The translations under genes were made by a program, and so were the position numbers. The notes beneath the pieces were generated by a model. The model saw only the letters and a list, made by a program, of their open reading frames with translations, was not told where the DNA came from and searched no databases. Positions 1 to 9,142 of a stretch of DNA of 64,000 nucleotides are shown here, one piece after another (position 1 is the stretch's first letter; each line of letters opens with the position of its first letter). Origin of the DNA: Kaistia hirudinis. GTDB lineage: Bacteria; Pseudomonadota; Alphaproteobacteria; Rhizobiales; Kaistiaceae. Location: contig NZ_JACIDS010000002.1 of NCBI RefSeq assembly GCF_014196455.1, positions 434,001 to 498,000 on the forward strand, in the 5' to 3' direction.

Positions 1-344
1 GGCGGTACGCCCGTGCGCTCGCCGATACCGCCGAAGATGACGCCGGACAGCGCCTCGCCGCCCATGTCGGCGGTCTTGTCGATCGCGACCTTCAAATAGT
101 CGATCGCCACGTCCGGGCGTACCGAGGCCCAGGCGCGCTCGGGCAGGCCGAGCGAGCAGACCGAGCGCATATGGTTCTTTTCGAGCAGCGCCCGCGAATG
201 GGCGGCATCGACGGCCGTCGGGTTGACGAGCGCGATCTCGATGAAGTCCATGCCGTACTTCACCGCGCCCGCGACGGCGCGCTCGGCGCCGGCGTGGTCC
301 CAGCTCATGGTCCACATGCTGGTGTGAACGCCGAATCCTTCCAA
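1..344 (-). CDS. D-psicose/D-tagatose 3-epimerase-like sugar epimerase (3' end outside window)
   Basis: Partial gene: 114 codons are visible before the window edge. The reading begins at TTG 344, five bases after a GAGGAGG ribosome binding site, and no ATG or GTG gives a better start. The N-terminus (FGVHTSMWTMSW at residues 4-15) and GMDFIEIALVNP (31-42) match the TIM-barrel sugar isomerase/epimerase superfamily, closest in style to D-psicose/D-tagatose 3-epimerases, which need a divalent metal. It is the last visible gene of the minus-strand arm of the rare-sugar locus, 53 bp after the dehydrogenase. The metal ligands lie in the missing part, so the subfamily is inference. Confidence 0.75.
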   Translation of the reverse strand, partial: MEGFGVHTSMWTMSWDHAGAERAVAGAVKYGMDFIEIALVNPTAVDAAHSRALLEKNHMRSVCSLGLPERAWASVRPDVAIDYLKVAIDKTADMGGEALSGVIFGGIGERTGVP

Positions 345-397
345 GGCTTCCTCCTCGCGTTTTTGTTTGCAGTGCGATCGAGCCGGCGCGAGACGCG

Positions 398-1483
398 TCA
401 GGCGCCGCCGATCTCCCGCATCCTTTCGATGGCCTTGGCCATCAGCGCCAGATCCTTGCGCGAGTCCGCGAGGTCTGTCACCGGCTTTGTTCCGTTCAGG
501 ATATGGCCGTGGAAGACGACGAGCTCGTTCGAGAACGCGTCCGCATAGATCGGATCGAAGCTGCGGTTGACCGGTCCGGTCGGCGTCGCCTCGGTGATTT
601 CGAGGCGCGTCGGCAGGCTGCGGATATAGGGCGTGTCATAGATGATGCGCACGCGCTTGGTGTTGGAGCGCACTTCGATCATCGCGTCGAACAGGCCGAG
701 ATCGTCGACCACCGCGTCGTAATTGCAGACGAAATGGCCGTAGTCGAACATCACGCTCGTATTGGCGCCGCCATTGGTGCGGTGGGCGGCGAGGACGCCG
801 CGCGGCTCGCCGATCAGGCCGCGCATGGCGGAGATGTGATGTGAGGAGAGCGCCGTCAGGCCGCGATAGGCGCGCACGAGGCTCGCCGAGGCATCCGTGC
901 CGACGACTTCGCGGATCAGCGCCTCGCGGGCGATCGCGCCATCCTTGAGCAGGCGCGGATCGATATCGTCGGGATAGAGCACGTTCTGGCTCTTCGACAG
1001 GAAGTGCCGGCCCTCGGAGATCAGGTCGAAGATGCGCGCATGCGTGATCTCGGGGAAGGGCGGCAGCTCGGCGGCGGCCTGCACATAGGCGGAGGCATAG
1101 CGGCGCATATAGGCGACGAAGACCGTCTTCTCGTAGCTCTTGGTCAGCGCCAGCAACTCGTCGACCTCGCGGACCGTGAGGCAGGCGGGCTTTTCGAGCA
1201 GCACGTGCTTGTTCGCCAGCACCGCCTCGCGCACGAAACGCGCATGGGTGTCGTCGGACGACAGGACGAAGACGACGTCGATCTCGTCGGAGCGGATCAG
1301 CGCCTCGGCGCTCTCATAGGCCCGCGCGGCCGGATTCTGCGACACGGCGAGGTCGACCAGCTTCTGCGAGACGTCATAGACGCCACTGACGCGCCAGCGG
1401 TCGCGCTGGTCGCGCAGCACGGGCAGATGGATCGACTGGGCGACTTCGCCGAGGCCGATGAGGCCGACATTGAGGATGGTCAC
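398..1483 (-). CDS. Gfo/Idh/MocA family sugar dehydrogenase
   Basis: 361-aa NAD(P)-dependent oxidoreductase. GLIGLGEVAQ (residues 7-16) is the Rossmann dinucleotide-binding loop and LEKPA (96-100) carries the family's EKP motif. The open frame extends upstream to 1651, but family alignment begins at MTILNVGLIG, so I place the start at GTG 1483, with a GGAG nine bases before it. It lies 58 bp downstream of the importer ATPase and 53 bp upstream of the epimerase, which suggests oxidation or reduction of the imported sugar. This family oxidises inositols, 3-keto-sugars and glucosides; the actual substrate is not readable from sequence. Confidence 0.88.
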   Translation of the reverse strand: MTILNVGLIGLGEVAQSIHLPVLRDQRDRWRVSGVYDVSQKLVDLAVSQNPAARAYESAEALIRSDEIDVVFVLSSDDTHARFVREAVLANKHVLLEKPACLTVREVDELLALTKSYEKTVFVAYMRRYASAYVQAAAELPPFPEITHARIFDLISEGRHFLSKSQNVLYPDDIDPRLLKDGAIAREALIREVVGTDASASLVRAYRGLTALSSHHISAMRGLIGEPRGVLAAHRTNGGANTSVMFDYGHFVCNYDAVVDDLGLFDAMIEVRSNTKRVRIIYDTPYIRSLPTRLEITEATPTGPVNRSFDPIYADAFSNELVVFHGHILNGTKPVTDLADSRKDLALMAKAIERMREIGGA

Positions 1484-1541
1484 GGCTTGGAACTCCGCGG
1501 ATGAAGGGGGAGGGGGCCACGCCGCGGCGGCGCGGCCCCGA

Positions 1542-2309
1542 TTACTGCTTGGCGCCCGTGACGAGCGCGACGAGTTCGTTGCCCGAGGTCTCGGCGGCGC
1601 GGACCGAGGCGACGACCCGCCCGGCACGCATGACCCAGACCTGATCGGCAAGGCGGCGCACCTGATCGAAATTGTGGCTGATCAGGATCACGCTCACATG
1701 CTCGTCCTTGAGCCGCCGGATGAGCGTCTCGACATTCGCCGTCTCCTGCACGCCGAGCGCGGCCGTCGGCTCGTCCATGACGACGAGCTTGGCGCCGGCG
1801 CCGACGGCGCGGCAGATCGAGATGGCCTGGCGCTGGCCGCCCGAAAGGCGGCGCACGCGCTGCTTCACGGCCGGCACGTTGATCGAAAGCCGCTCCAGCA
1901 TCACCTGCGCGCCGCGGTTCATCGCCCTTCGGTCGAGAAAACGGAACGGTCCGATGCCGCGCACGATCTCGCGGTTCAGATAGAGGTTCTGCGCCACGGT
2001 CAGTTCGTCGACCAGAGCGAGGTTCTGGTGAACCGTCTCGATGCCGGCCTTGCGCGCCTCGTCCGGCGTCGCGAAGGGATTGTCCTGTCCGTCGAAGCGG
2101 ATGACACCCTCGCTCGGGCGGTGCACGCCGACCAGGCAGCGGATCAGCGTCGATTTGCCGGCGCCATTGTCGCCGATGACCGCGGTGACCTCGCCCTTGC
2201 GGGCGAAGAAGCTGACGTCGGACAGCGCGCGCACGGCGCCGAACTGCTTGCCGAGACCTTGGCAGGACAGGATCGCGTCGGCGGGCGCCTCGTTGGGAAC
2301 AGCGCTCAT
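1542..2309 (-). CDS. sugar ABC transporter ATP-binding protein (single NBD, FrcA-like)
   Basis: 255-aa ATPase of a CUT2-type sugar importer. Walker A reads GDNGAGKST, the signature is LSGGQRQA and Walker B is VVMDEPTAAL. It has one nucleotide-binding domain rather than the tandem RbsA layout, as in rhizobial FrcA, so it would act as a homodimer on the permease. The start at ATG 2309 overlaps the permease stop by four bases (ATGA), indicating translational coupling. The longer open frame upstream is the permease read in another frame. Confidence 0.93.
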   Translation of the reverse strand: MSAVPNEAPADAILSCQGLGKQFGAVRALSDVSFFARKGEVTAVIGDNGAGKSTLIRCLVGVHRPSEGVIRFDGQDNPFATPDEARKAGIETVHQNLALVDELTVAQNLYLNREIVRGIGPFRFLDRRAMNRGAQVMLERLSINVPAVKQRVRRLSGGQRQAISICRAVGAGAKLVVMDEPTAALGVQETANVETLIRRLKDEHVSVILISHNFDQVRRLADQVWVMRAGRVVASVRAAETSGNELVALVTGAKQ

Positions 2310-3307
2310 TTCTGGTACCGCATGATCAGGGCCGCGAGGACGACGATGAAGCCGACCGCGAGCGGCTGGTAGAAGGCGGAAACGCTCAGGAGCGTGAGGC
2401 CGTTGACGAGAGTCGTCAGCATCACCGCGCCGAGCAGCGGCCCGAGAATGCTGCCGCGTCCGCCGAACAGGCTGACGCCGCCGAGCACCACCGCCGCCAC
2501 GGAATTGAGCAGGAGGTTGGTGTTGATGGTCGGCTCGGCCGAGCCGATGCGCGCGACGAGCAGGATCGCGGCGATGCCGCCGCAAAGGCCCGAGATCGTA
2601 TAGGCGGCGATGCGCACGCGCCCGGTGCGGATGCCGAGCTGGCGGGCGCTCTCCTGCTGCCCGCCGGTGGCCAGCAGATGGACGCCGAAGCGCGTGTGAT
2701 AGAGCACGATATGCGAGACCAGCGCGACGGCGACGGCGACCAGGAAGGGGTAGCCGAAAATGCCGATCGATCCCGAAGCAAGACGGAGGAGGAAGGTGTC
2801 GCCGACCATGGTCGGCTCGCCGCCCGACAGGATCAGCGCGAGGCCGGTCACCGCCGAAAGCGTTCCGAGCGTCACGACGAAATCAGGGATCTTGCCGGCC
2901 GTGATCAGCAGGCCGTTCAGGAAGCCGAGCCCGCTCGTCACGATGACTGCGAGCACGCAGGAGGCGAAGATGCCGTAGCCGGCTTCATGCGTGAGGCCGA
3001 GCACGATCGCGCCGAGCATGACCAGCGCGGCGAGCGACAGGTCGATGCCGGCCGTCATCACGACGAAGGTCTGGCCGATCGACAGGACGATGAGGATCGC
3101 CGCGGCGACCAGCAGCGCCTGGATGTTGGGTGCGGTCAGGAAGACGGGCTGAAGGATCGAGAAGACGATGACGAGCCCGACGAGCCCGACCGCCGATGCC
3201 CAGTCCGCCCAGAAGGACGGCGACAGGACAGCCGCCGCCCGTGATGGGCGGCGGCCTTCGGCTTTGCTTCGCGCCTCGACCGTTGAGGAGCGGGACGGCG
3301 TATTCAT
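2306..3307 (-). CDS. sugar ABC transporter permease (RbsC/FrcC-like)
   Basis: 333-aa integral inner-membrane permease of the BPD_transp_2 family. A hydrophilic N-terminus of about 35 residues is followed by hydrophobic segments; the stretch with TAGIDLSLAA is the family hallmark after the second membrane segment. It couples by ATGA overlaps to the binding-protein gene upstream and the ATPase gene downstream. It forms the membrane channel for the sugar handled by this locus. Confidence 0.92.
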   Translation of the reverse strand: MNTPSRSSTVEARSKAEGRRPSRAAAVLSPSFWADWASAVGLVGLVIVFSILQPVFLTAPNIQALLVAAAILIVLSIGQTFVVMTAGIDLSLAALVMLGAIVLGLTHEAGYGIFASCVLAVIVTSGLGFLNGLLITAGKIPDFVVTLGTLSAVTGLALILSGGEPTMVGDTFLLRLASGSIGIFGYPFLVAVAVALVSHIVLYHTRFGVHLLATGGQQESARQLGIRTGRVRIAAYTISGLCGGIAAILLVARIGSAEPTINTNLLLNSVAAVVLGGVSLFGGRGSILGPLLGAVMLTTLVNGLTLLSVSAFYQPLAVGFIVVLAALIMRYQK

Positions 3308-4299
3308 TTCGCGAGGAGATCGCGCAGCGGATCGGGATAGGCGCCGCCGGGAGCCGGGAAGTTCTTCAGCGAGGCGGCCGCGTTCTCCTTGTTGACGACC
3401 AGGACCGGAGCGTCGACCTTGGCGGGCAGGGTCGCGCCCTTGGCCGCAGCCGCGCAGGCTTCGACGCCCATCGCGCCCACGACATAGGGATACTGCGCGA
3501 CCGTCGCCGCAAGGCCGCCGGCTTCCACCGACTTCATGGCGTCGACGATGCCGTCGAGACCGATCACCTTGACGTTCTTCTTGTCGGCCGCTTCCACCGC
3601 GCGCTGCGCGCCGAGCGCCATGATGTCGTTGGCGGCGAAAAAGCCGGCGACATCGGGATGGGCGCGGAGAATGTCGGTCGCGGCGGTATAGGCCTTCTCG
3701 CGATCCCAGTCGGCGGAGACGAGAACAACGGCCTCGAGCTTGCCTTCGGTCGCTTCCTTGAAGCCCTTGATGCGCGCATTGGAGCCGAGGTCGCCGACGA
3801 TGCCGGCGATCAGCGCGACCTTCGAGCCCGCGGGAACGAGGCGCAGCATCTCTTCGCCGGCAAGGCGGCCGGCGGCGACATTGTCGGTGCCGACATACGT
3901 CGTGACGGCGAAGCCGGCGGCCTTGGCCTGCTCGGTGTCGACCTGGCTGTCGATATTGACGATCGGCACCTTCTTCTGGCCGACCGGCACGAGGGCCTGA
4001 ACGAGGTTCGAGACGCTGATCGGATTGACGATGTAGCAGCCGAAATCCTGGAGCGCGAGGGCCGAGAGACGATCGGCCTGGCCCGTCGCGTCACCCATGT
4101 TCTGTGCGGCCTGGACCGTCAGCGAGACGCCGAGTTCCTTGGCCTTGTCCTCGATGCCCTTCTGCATCGTCTGGAAGAACGGGTTGTCGAGGCCCTTGAT
4201 CACGGCGGCGACCTTCTCGCCCTCCGCGGCCTGTGCCGGACCGGCAACGGCCAGCGCCGCGAGGCTCGCGCCGAGCAGCAATCCCATGGAAATGCGCAT
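3304..4299 (-). CDS. sugar ABC transporter substrate-binding protein (periplasmic, FrcB/RbsB-like)
   Basis: 331-aa periplasmic binding protein of the Peripla_BP_4 family. A signal peptide of about 23 residues ends in AGPAQA. The mature part has KGLDNPFFQTMQKGIED and a C-terminal hinge region with IGLDGIVDAMKSVEAG, both typical of ribose/fructose/allose binders. ATG 4299 follows a strong GGAGGAG site; upstream in-frame sequence is discarded. First gene of the minus-strand operon (binding protein, permease, ATPase, dehydrogenase, epimerase), transcribed away from the isomerase operon across a shared 559-bp promoter region. Confidence 0.93.
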   Translation of the reverse strand: MRISMGLLLGASLAALAVAGPAQAAEGEKVAAVIKGLDNPFFQTMQKGIEDKAKELGVSLTVQAAQNMGDATGQADRLSALALQDFGCYIVNPISVSNLVQALVPVGQKKVPIVNIDSQVDTEQAKAAGFAVTTYVGTDNVAAGRLAGEEMLRLVPAGSKVALIAGIVGDLGSNARIKGFKEATEGKLEAVVLVSADWDREKAYTAATDILRAHPDVAGFFAANDIMALGAQRAVEAADKKNVKVIGLDGIVDAMKSVEAGGLAATVAQYPYVVGAMGVEACAAAAKGATLPAKVDAPVLVVNKENAAASLKNFPAPGGAYPDPLRDLLAK

Positions 4300-4504
4300 C
4301 AAATCATTCTCCTCCCTCTGCCGCGGACGTGACGCGTTCGGTCCGTCGCGGGCGGTCGATGGGCGCGGTCCTGCCGTCCTCGCGCGTGGGGCGTGCGAGA
4401 GAAGGTGCGGGCCGCTGTGTCCCTGTTGTCGCGGGCACGTTCTCCTCCGCCCGCTTTCCGCTTTATGCTGCGTTGGTCGGAGGCTGTCAATCAACTAGCG
4501 TTAT

Positions 4505-4525
4505 TTTGCGTATTCATGCGTCTAT
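4505..4525. promoter_or_regulatory. candidate DeoR operator, copy 1
   Basis: Contains TGCGTATTCATGCGT, fitting the pattern TGCGTNTTNATGCGT shared with the copy at 4745. The two 21-base stretches differ at three positions. It lies about 200 bp upstream of the binding-protein start. That it binds the DeoR protein encoded at 10089 is inference. Confidence 0.5.
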
Positions 4526-4744
4526 CGAACGAATGAATTGCTGCGTTGCCGCATAAATTGGCCTCTCATACCGCAGCTGCGTTGGGGTATCCCTGGGTTG
4601 AGATGGTGCCGGACAACGGCTCTAAGATGCGGGTCGTATTGAAAAATGTCATTGAAAATATTGGATTAATGCCGCTCCCATTCGAGATGGGCGGGTCCCG
4701 GCCATGGGTGAGACGGCCGCGCATGAAGCCGCGTAGATGCGATA

Positions 4745-4773
4745 TTTGCGTGTTTATGCGTTTATGCGTTTAT
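4745..4773. promoter_or_regulatory. candidate DeoR operator, copy 2, with extra half-repeat
   Basis: Contains TGCGTGTTTATGCGT followed directly by another TATGCGTTTAT unit, so three GCGT units occur in phase. It lies about 85 bp upstream of the isomerase start at 4859. Same pattern as the copy at 4505; such phased units near promoters are typical of a repressor array. Confidence 0.5.
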
Positions 4774-4858
4774 CTGCTTGACCGATTGCGCGTGTCCGGC
4801 GCAATAAGTGTCGCGAAGGCGGTGTCCGGAGCGGGCCGTCGCAAGGGATGGAAGTGAG

Positions 4859-5671
4859 ATGACGATCAAGGTCGGGTGCCAGACCTTCACGTGGGAAATG
4901 CTGGGTCCGCAATGGACCGGCGATGCCGACGACCTCGTCGATGCCATCGCGGCCGCGGGCTATGGCGGCATCGAGATCACCGACACGATGATCGGCGACT
5001 ATGCCGAGCGGCCGGCGGATTTCGCGGCGCGGCTGAAGGATGCGGGCCTGACGCTCGTCGCCTTTGCCTGTGGCGCGCCCTCGGGCTTCACCGAGCCGGC
5101 AGCCCGCGCCGACGATCTCGCTCTGGTCGAATATTGGCTGCCCTTCGTGGCGGCATTCCCCGGCGCGCTGCTCTCGCTCGGCAGCGCGACGATCGTTTCC
5201 GAAGGCGATCGTGCGGCGAAGTTCGATGCGGCGGGGTCGTTCTATAACGCCGCCGGCGAACTCGGCCGCGGCGCCGGCGTCCAGGTCGCTTTCCACCCGA
5301 GCTCGCATCACGGCACGCTGCTCTCGAGCCGGGCCGACTATGACCGCATCATGGCGCTGACCGATCCTGACTTGATCGGCTGGGTGCCCGATACCGGCCA
5401 TATCCTGCGCGGCAAGCAGGATATTCTCGACACGCTCGCGACCTATCAGGATCGCATCCGCTACCTGCATCTCAAGGATGTCGATGCCGCGGGTGACTGG
5501 GCGATGCTCGGCGCCGGCGCTTGCGACACCCGCGCGGTGGTCGACCTCGTCGCCACCGCACCGAACTTCAATGGCTGGGTCGTCGTCGAGGAGGAGTCGG
5601 AGACGGCCGCGGCCGATCCCGCCGCCGCCGTCGCGCGGAACTACCTGACCCTGCAACAGATTCTCGCGTGA
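4859..5671 (+). CDS. sugar phosphate isomerase/epimerase (TIM barrel, IolE-like)
   Basis: 270-aa AP_endonuc_2-fold enzyme. GGIEI (36-40), FHPSSHH (145-151), PDTGH (177-181), HLKDV (204-208) and VEEES (243-247) supply the usual acidic and histidine metal ligands. The frame is open further upstream, but ATG 4859 with a GGAAG site fits the family N-terminus. It opens an eight-gene operon and is followed after 19 bp by a Gfo/Idh/MocA dehydrogenase, a pairing common in inositol and 3-keto-sugar pathways. The reaction may be an isomerisation, epimerisation or dehydration. Confidence 0.88.
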   Translation: MTIKVGCQTFTWEMLGPQWTGDADDLVDAIAAAGYGGIEITDTMIGDYAERPADFAARLKDAGLTLVAFACGAPSGFTEPAARADDLALVEYWLPFVAAFPGALLSLGSATIVSEGDRAAKFDAAGSFYNAAGELGRGAGVQVAFHPSSHHGTLLSSRADYDRIMALTDPDLIGWVPDTGHILRGKQDILDTLATYQDRIRYLHLKDVDAAGDWAMLGAGACDTRAVVDLVATAPNFNGWVVVEEESETAAADPAAAVARNYLTLQQILA

Positions 5672-5690
5672 GGCCCCGGAGCCACCATTC

Positions 5691-6767
5691 ATGATCGCCA
5701 AGGACTCCCGCCGCCTGCGGATCGGCGTGCTCGGCTGCGGGCCGATCGCCCAGTTCGCCCATCTCGAATCCTGCGTAAAGGCCCGCAACGCCGATCTCTA
5801 CGCGATTTGCGACGCAGCGCCCGATCTGCTCGATCGGATGGGCGCGACCTATGAACCGCAGAAGCGCTATGCCGATTATGACGCGATGCTCGCCGATCCT
5901 CAGGTGGAGGCGGTGATCGTGGCGATTTCGGACGCGTTCCACGTGCCGATGGCAAAAAGGGCGCTCGAAGCGGGCAAGCATGTGCTGTGCGAGAAGCCGC
6001 TCGGCACCAATGTCGCCGAGGTGCTCGCGCTGCGCGATCTGGTCGCGAAGACCGGCCTCACGCTGCAGGTCGGCCATATGAAGCGCTTCGATCCCGGTCT
6101 CGAGGCGGCGCGCGATTTCATCGACAACGGCATGGGCGAACAGCTGGCGCTCAAGGCCTGGTACTGCGATAGCACGCATCGCTACACCATGACCGACGCG
6201 GTCCAGCCGCTGCCGATCACCTCGAAGCTGGCGAAGAAGCCCGAGGGCAACCAGAAGGCCGATCTCGGCCGCTACTACATGCTCGCCCATGGCAGCCATC
6301 TGGTCGATACCGCGCGTTTCCTGTGCGGGCCGATCGACTGGGTCCGCGCCCGTCGGTTGGAGCGTTTCGGCGCCTGGTGCTGGTTCGTCGAGACCCAGTT
6401 CGAGAACGGCGTGCTCGGCCATCTCGACCTCACGGTGGCCGTGCGCATGGACTGGTTCGAGGGCTTCCAGCTCTATGGCGAAAAGGGCAGCGTCGTCGCC
6501 CGCACCTATAACCCCTGGTATTTCCGCTCGAGTGACGTCGAGATCTTCCACGAGTCTGATGCCACTTACCGTCGGCCCCTCGGGGCCGACGGTCATTTCT
6601 TCCGGCGTCAGGTGGAAGGCTTCGCCGATACGATCCTGAACGGCACGCCGCAGCGCGGGGCCGATATCGAGGACGGGCTCGCCTCCGTGCGCGCCATGGC
6701 GGCCATTGCGGCGTCGGCCGCGAGCGGCGAGGCCGTGCGCGTGGCCAATTTCGAAGGAGCGGTCTGA
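5691..6767 (+). CDS. Gfo/Idh/MocA family sugar dehydrogenase
   Basis: 358-aa NAD(P)-dependent oxidoreductase. GVLGCGPIAQ (12-21) is the nucleotide-binding loop and CEKPLG (100-105) holds the EKP motif; the C-terminal half forms the substrate barrel. It is the second member of this family in the locus and is only distantly similar to the one at 398. Its stop shares one base with the next start (TGATG), so expression is coupled. Likely works in sequence with the flanking TIM-barrel enzymes on an oxidised sugar intermediate. Confidence 0.9.
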   Translation: MIAKDSRRLRIGVLGCGPIAQFAHLESCVKARNADLYAICDAAPDLLDRMGATYEPQKRYADYDAMLADPQVEAVIVAISDAFHVPMAKRALEAGKHVLCEKPLGTNVAEVLALRDLVAKTGLTLQVGHMKRFDPGLEAARDFIDNGMGEQLALKAWYCDSTHRYTMTDAVQPLPITSKLAKKPEGNQKADLGRYYMLAHGSHLVDTARFLCGPIDWVRARRLERFGAWCWFVETQFENGVLGHLDLTVAVRMDWFEGFQLYGEKGSVVARTYNPWYFRSSDVEIFHESDATYRRPLGADGHFFRRQVEGFADTILNGTPQRGADIEDGLASVRAMAAIAASAASGEAVRVANFEGAV

Positions 6768-7594
6768 TGCAGCTCGGTATTTTCTCGAAGACCTTCTCGG
6801 GCGCAGGACCGGCCGAAGTTTTGGCCAAGGCGCGGGCCGCCGGCTATGAATGCGCGCAGTTCAACCTGACCTGCGCCGGCCTTCCCGCCATGCCGGACAA
6901 GCCGGTCGGTGCGGCGGATCTCGCGGCGATCCGGGACGCCAGCGCGTCGTCCGGTGTCGCGCTGGTCGCGCTTTCCGGCACCTACAACATGATCCATCCC
7001 GATCCGGCGGTGCGCGCCGACGGGCTGAAGCGCCTCGGCGTGGTAATCGAGGCGGCGCGGGCCCTGTCGATCCCGCTCGTCACGCTCTGCACGGGCTCGC
7101 GTGACGCGAACGACATGTGGCACCACCATCCGGACAATGCGACGCCGGAGGCCTGGTCCGACATGATCACCGAGCTCGGCAAGGCGGTCGAACTGGCCGA
7201 TGCCGCGGGCGTCGATCTCGGCATCGAGCCGGAACAGGCCAATCCGGTGATTTCCGCCGATCATGCTCTACGCATGATCAGTGATCTCGGCTCGAAGCGG
7301 ATCCGCATCATTCTCGATCCGGCCAATCTGTTCGAGATGGCAACCCCCGACGAAGCGCGGCGCATCGTGGCCGATGCGGTCGACAAGCTCGCCGATCGCG
7401 TCTCCATGGCGCATGGCAAGGACCGCGCGGCGGACGGGAGCTTTGCGACCGTCGGCAAGGGGATCGTCGACTTCCCCGATTTCATTGCGCGCCTGCGCGC
7501 CGCCGGCTTCGACGGTCCGCTCGTCACGCACGGCCTTTCGGCGCAAGAGGCGCCCGGCGTCGCGGCCTTTCTGGCGCGGCTGATCAGATCATGA
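6767..7594 (+). CDS. sugar phosphate isomerase/epimerase (TIM barrel)
   Basis: 275-aa member of the same superfamily as the gene at 4859 but not a close paralogue. Visible ligand regions are GIEPEQ (152-157), LDPANL (183-188) and HGKD (216-219). Start and stop overlap both neighbours (TGATG upstream, ATGA downstream). Having two different barrels plus a dehydrogenase suggests successive rearrangements of one sugar. Substrate unknown. Confidence 0.87.
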   Translation: MQLGIFSKTFSGAGPAEVLAKARAAGYECAQFNLTCAGLPAMPDKPVGAADLAAIRDASASSGVALVALSGTYNMIHPDPAVRADGLKRLGVVIEAARALSIPLVTLCTGSRDANDMWHHHPDNATPEAWSDMITELGKAVELADAAGVDLGIEPEQANPVISADHALRMISDLGSKRIRIILDPANLFEMATPDEARRIVADAVDKLADRVSMAHGKDRAADGSFATVGKGIVDFPDFIARLRAAGFDGPLVTHGLSAQEAPGVAAFLARLIRS

Positions 7595-8418
7595 GCTGGA
7601 GCCGGCTCGCCCGCGACGATGCGCAGTTGCGCGTCTTCGACGGCGGCAGCGGCTTTCCTGTCGTGTTCCAGCACGGCCTCGGCGGCGACGAGGCGCAGGT
7701 GCGCGGCAATTTCCCCGATGAGCCGGCCGTTCGCCGCCTCACGGTCGAATGCCGCGCGCAGGGCGAGTCCACCGCCGGCAGCACGCGGCCGTTCTCGATC
7801 GCGATGTTCGCCGACGATGTCCTCGCGGCGGCCGACGCGCATGGCGCGCGGCGCTTCGTCGCCGGCGGCATCTCGATGGGGGCCGCGATCGCGCTCCGCC
7901 TCGCGATCTATCATCCCGAACGCGTCGCCGCGCTGATCCTCGCCCGTCCCGCCTGGGTCGACACCCCGGCGCCAGCGAACATGCGCCCCTATGCCGAGGT
8001 CGCGGCGCTTCTCGCCCGCATGTCGCCCAGCGAGGCCAAGGTAGCCTTCGAGGCCTCCGCGACGGGACGGCTGCTCGCCCGTGAGGCCCCGGACAATCTC
8101 GTCTCGCTGCTCGGCTTCTTCGATCGTCCCGACCCGGCGCTGACGGCGACGCTGCTCGGCGATATCGCCGCGGACGGGCCTGGCGTCACCGGCGGCGACC
8201 TCGCCGCGATCCGCGTGCCGACGCTCGTCATTGGCCACGGAGTCGATTTCGCCCATCCGCTGGCCCATGCCGAGGCGCTCGCCGCCCGCATTCCCGGCGC
8301 GCGCCTTGCCGTCATCCCGCCCAAGGCGACCGACAAGGCGGGCCATGTCGCCGCCTTTCGTTCGGCCGTCGCGACCTTCCTCGATCAGATCCTTCCGTCT
8401 CTGGAGAGCTCATCATGA
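7591..8418 (+). CDS. alpha/beta hydrolase
   Basis: 275-aa cytoplasmic hydrolase with no signal peptide. QHGLGG (27-32) is the oxyanion region, GISMG (93-97) the nucleophile elbow with Ser95, and the histidine in KAGH near residue 252 completes a likely triad. Among sugar-oxidising enzymes such a protein would suit a lactonase or a deacylase; this comes from context only. ATGA overlaps on both sides place it firmly in the operon. Confidence 0.85.
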   Translation: MSWSRLARDDAQLRVFDGGSGFPVVFQHGLGGDEAQVRGNFPDEPAVRRLTVECRAQGESTAGSTRPFSIAMFADDVLAAADAHGARRFVAGGISMGAAIALRLAIYHPERVAALILARPAWVDTPAPANMRPYAEVAALLARMSPSEAKVAFEASATGRLLAREAPDNLVSLLGFFDRPDPALTATLLGDIAADGPGVTGGDLAAIRVPTLVIGHGVDFAHPLAHAEALAARIPGARLAVIPPKATDKAGHVAAFRSAVATFLDQILPSLESSS

Positions 8419-9140
8419 CCGCCACCCGATCCGCCCCCAAGGGCTGGCTCGCCGCCTTGCCGACGGACCGGCTGCTCGGCGAGTTCTCGCTCTGGTCCGC
8501 CGACCTCGCCAATCTCGCCCGTGATGTCGAGCGGATCGGGCCGCATGCCGATATCCTGCATGTCGATGTCGCCGATGGCCGTTTCGCCCCGTCCTTCCTG
8601 TTCTTCCCCGACCAGGTCGCCCGCCTGCGCGCGCTCACCGACCGGCCGATCCATGTTCACCTGATGGTGGAGGGGGAGATCGTGCTGTCGCAGATCCAGC
8701 AATTCGCCGAGGCCGGCGCGGATCTGATCTCGGTGCACCCGGAGAACGGCGACGTGACGGACGAGTCGCTCGCCCTGATCGCGTCGCTCGGCAAGGAGGC
8801 CGGCATCGTGCTGCGCCTCGAGACGCCGGTGGCGACGATCGCGCCCTATCTCGATCGCGTCGCCTTCGTGACGTTGCTCGGCACCGCGATCGGCGTGAAA
8901 GGGCAGGGGCTTTCCGAACAGGCCATTCCGCGCCTCGCCGAGGCGCGGGCCCTGATCGCCGCAGCCGGGCGGGCCGACCGCATCGTGCTCGCCGCCGATG
9001 GCGGCATCCGCGCCGAGACCGTGCCGAAGCTGCGCGCCGGCTTTGCGGAGACGGTGGTGCTCGGCTCGCTCGCCTTTGGCGATCCGGATCTCGCCGCCCG
9101 CATGGCCTGGCTGCACGCTCTCCCCGGACCGGCGGCCTGA
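8415..9140 (+). CDS. ribulose-phosphate 3-epimerase family protein (AlsE-like)
   Basis: 241-aa protein of the RPE/allulose-6-phosphate 3-epimerase family. LHVDVADGRF (48-57) and HVHLMVE (80-86) carry metal-binding histidines and aspartates; AADGGI near the C-terminus is the phosphate-binding region. It begins about 20 residues later than E. coli AlsE and has extra N-terminal sequence. Next to a ROK kinase it recalls the E. coli alsE-alsK arrangement for D-allose, so allulose-6-phosphate to fructose-6-phosphate is a plausible reaction. Confidence 0.85.
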   Translation: MTATRSAPKGWLAALPTDRLLGEFSLWSADLANLARDVERIGPHADILHVDVADGRFAPSFLFFPDQVARLRALTDRPIHVHLMVEGEIVLSQIQQFAEAGADLISVHPENGDVTDESLALIASLGKEAGIVLRLETPVATIAPYLDRVAFVTLLGTAIGVKGQGLSEQAIPRLAEARALIAAAGRADRIVLAADGGIRAETVPKLRAGFAETVVLGSLAFGDPDLAARMAWLHALPGPAA

Positions 9141-9142
9141 TC

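Larger units (their letters stand above)
4300..4858. other. divergent intergenic promoter region of the rare-sugar locus
   Basis: 559 bp between the first genes of the two divergent sugar operons, with no convincing gene. It is clearly more AT-rich than its surroundings and carries related repeat motifs near both ends (separate entries). Short frames inside it have no ribosome binding site or family resemblance. It should hold both promoters and the operators of the DeoR regulator encoded at the end of the plus-strand operon. Confidence 0.7.
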
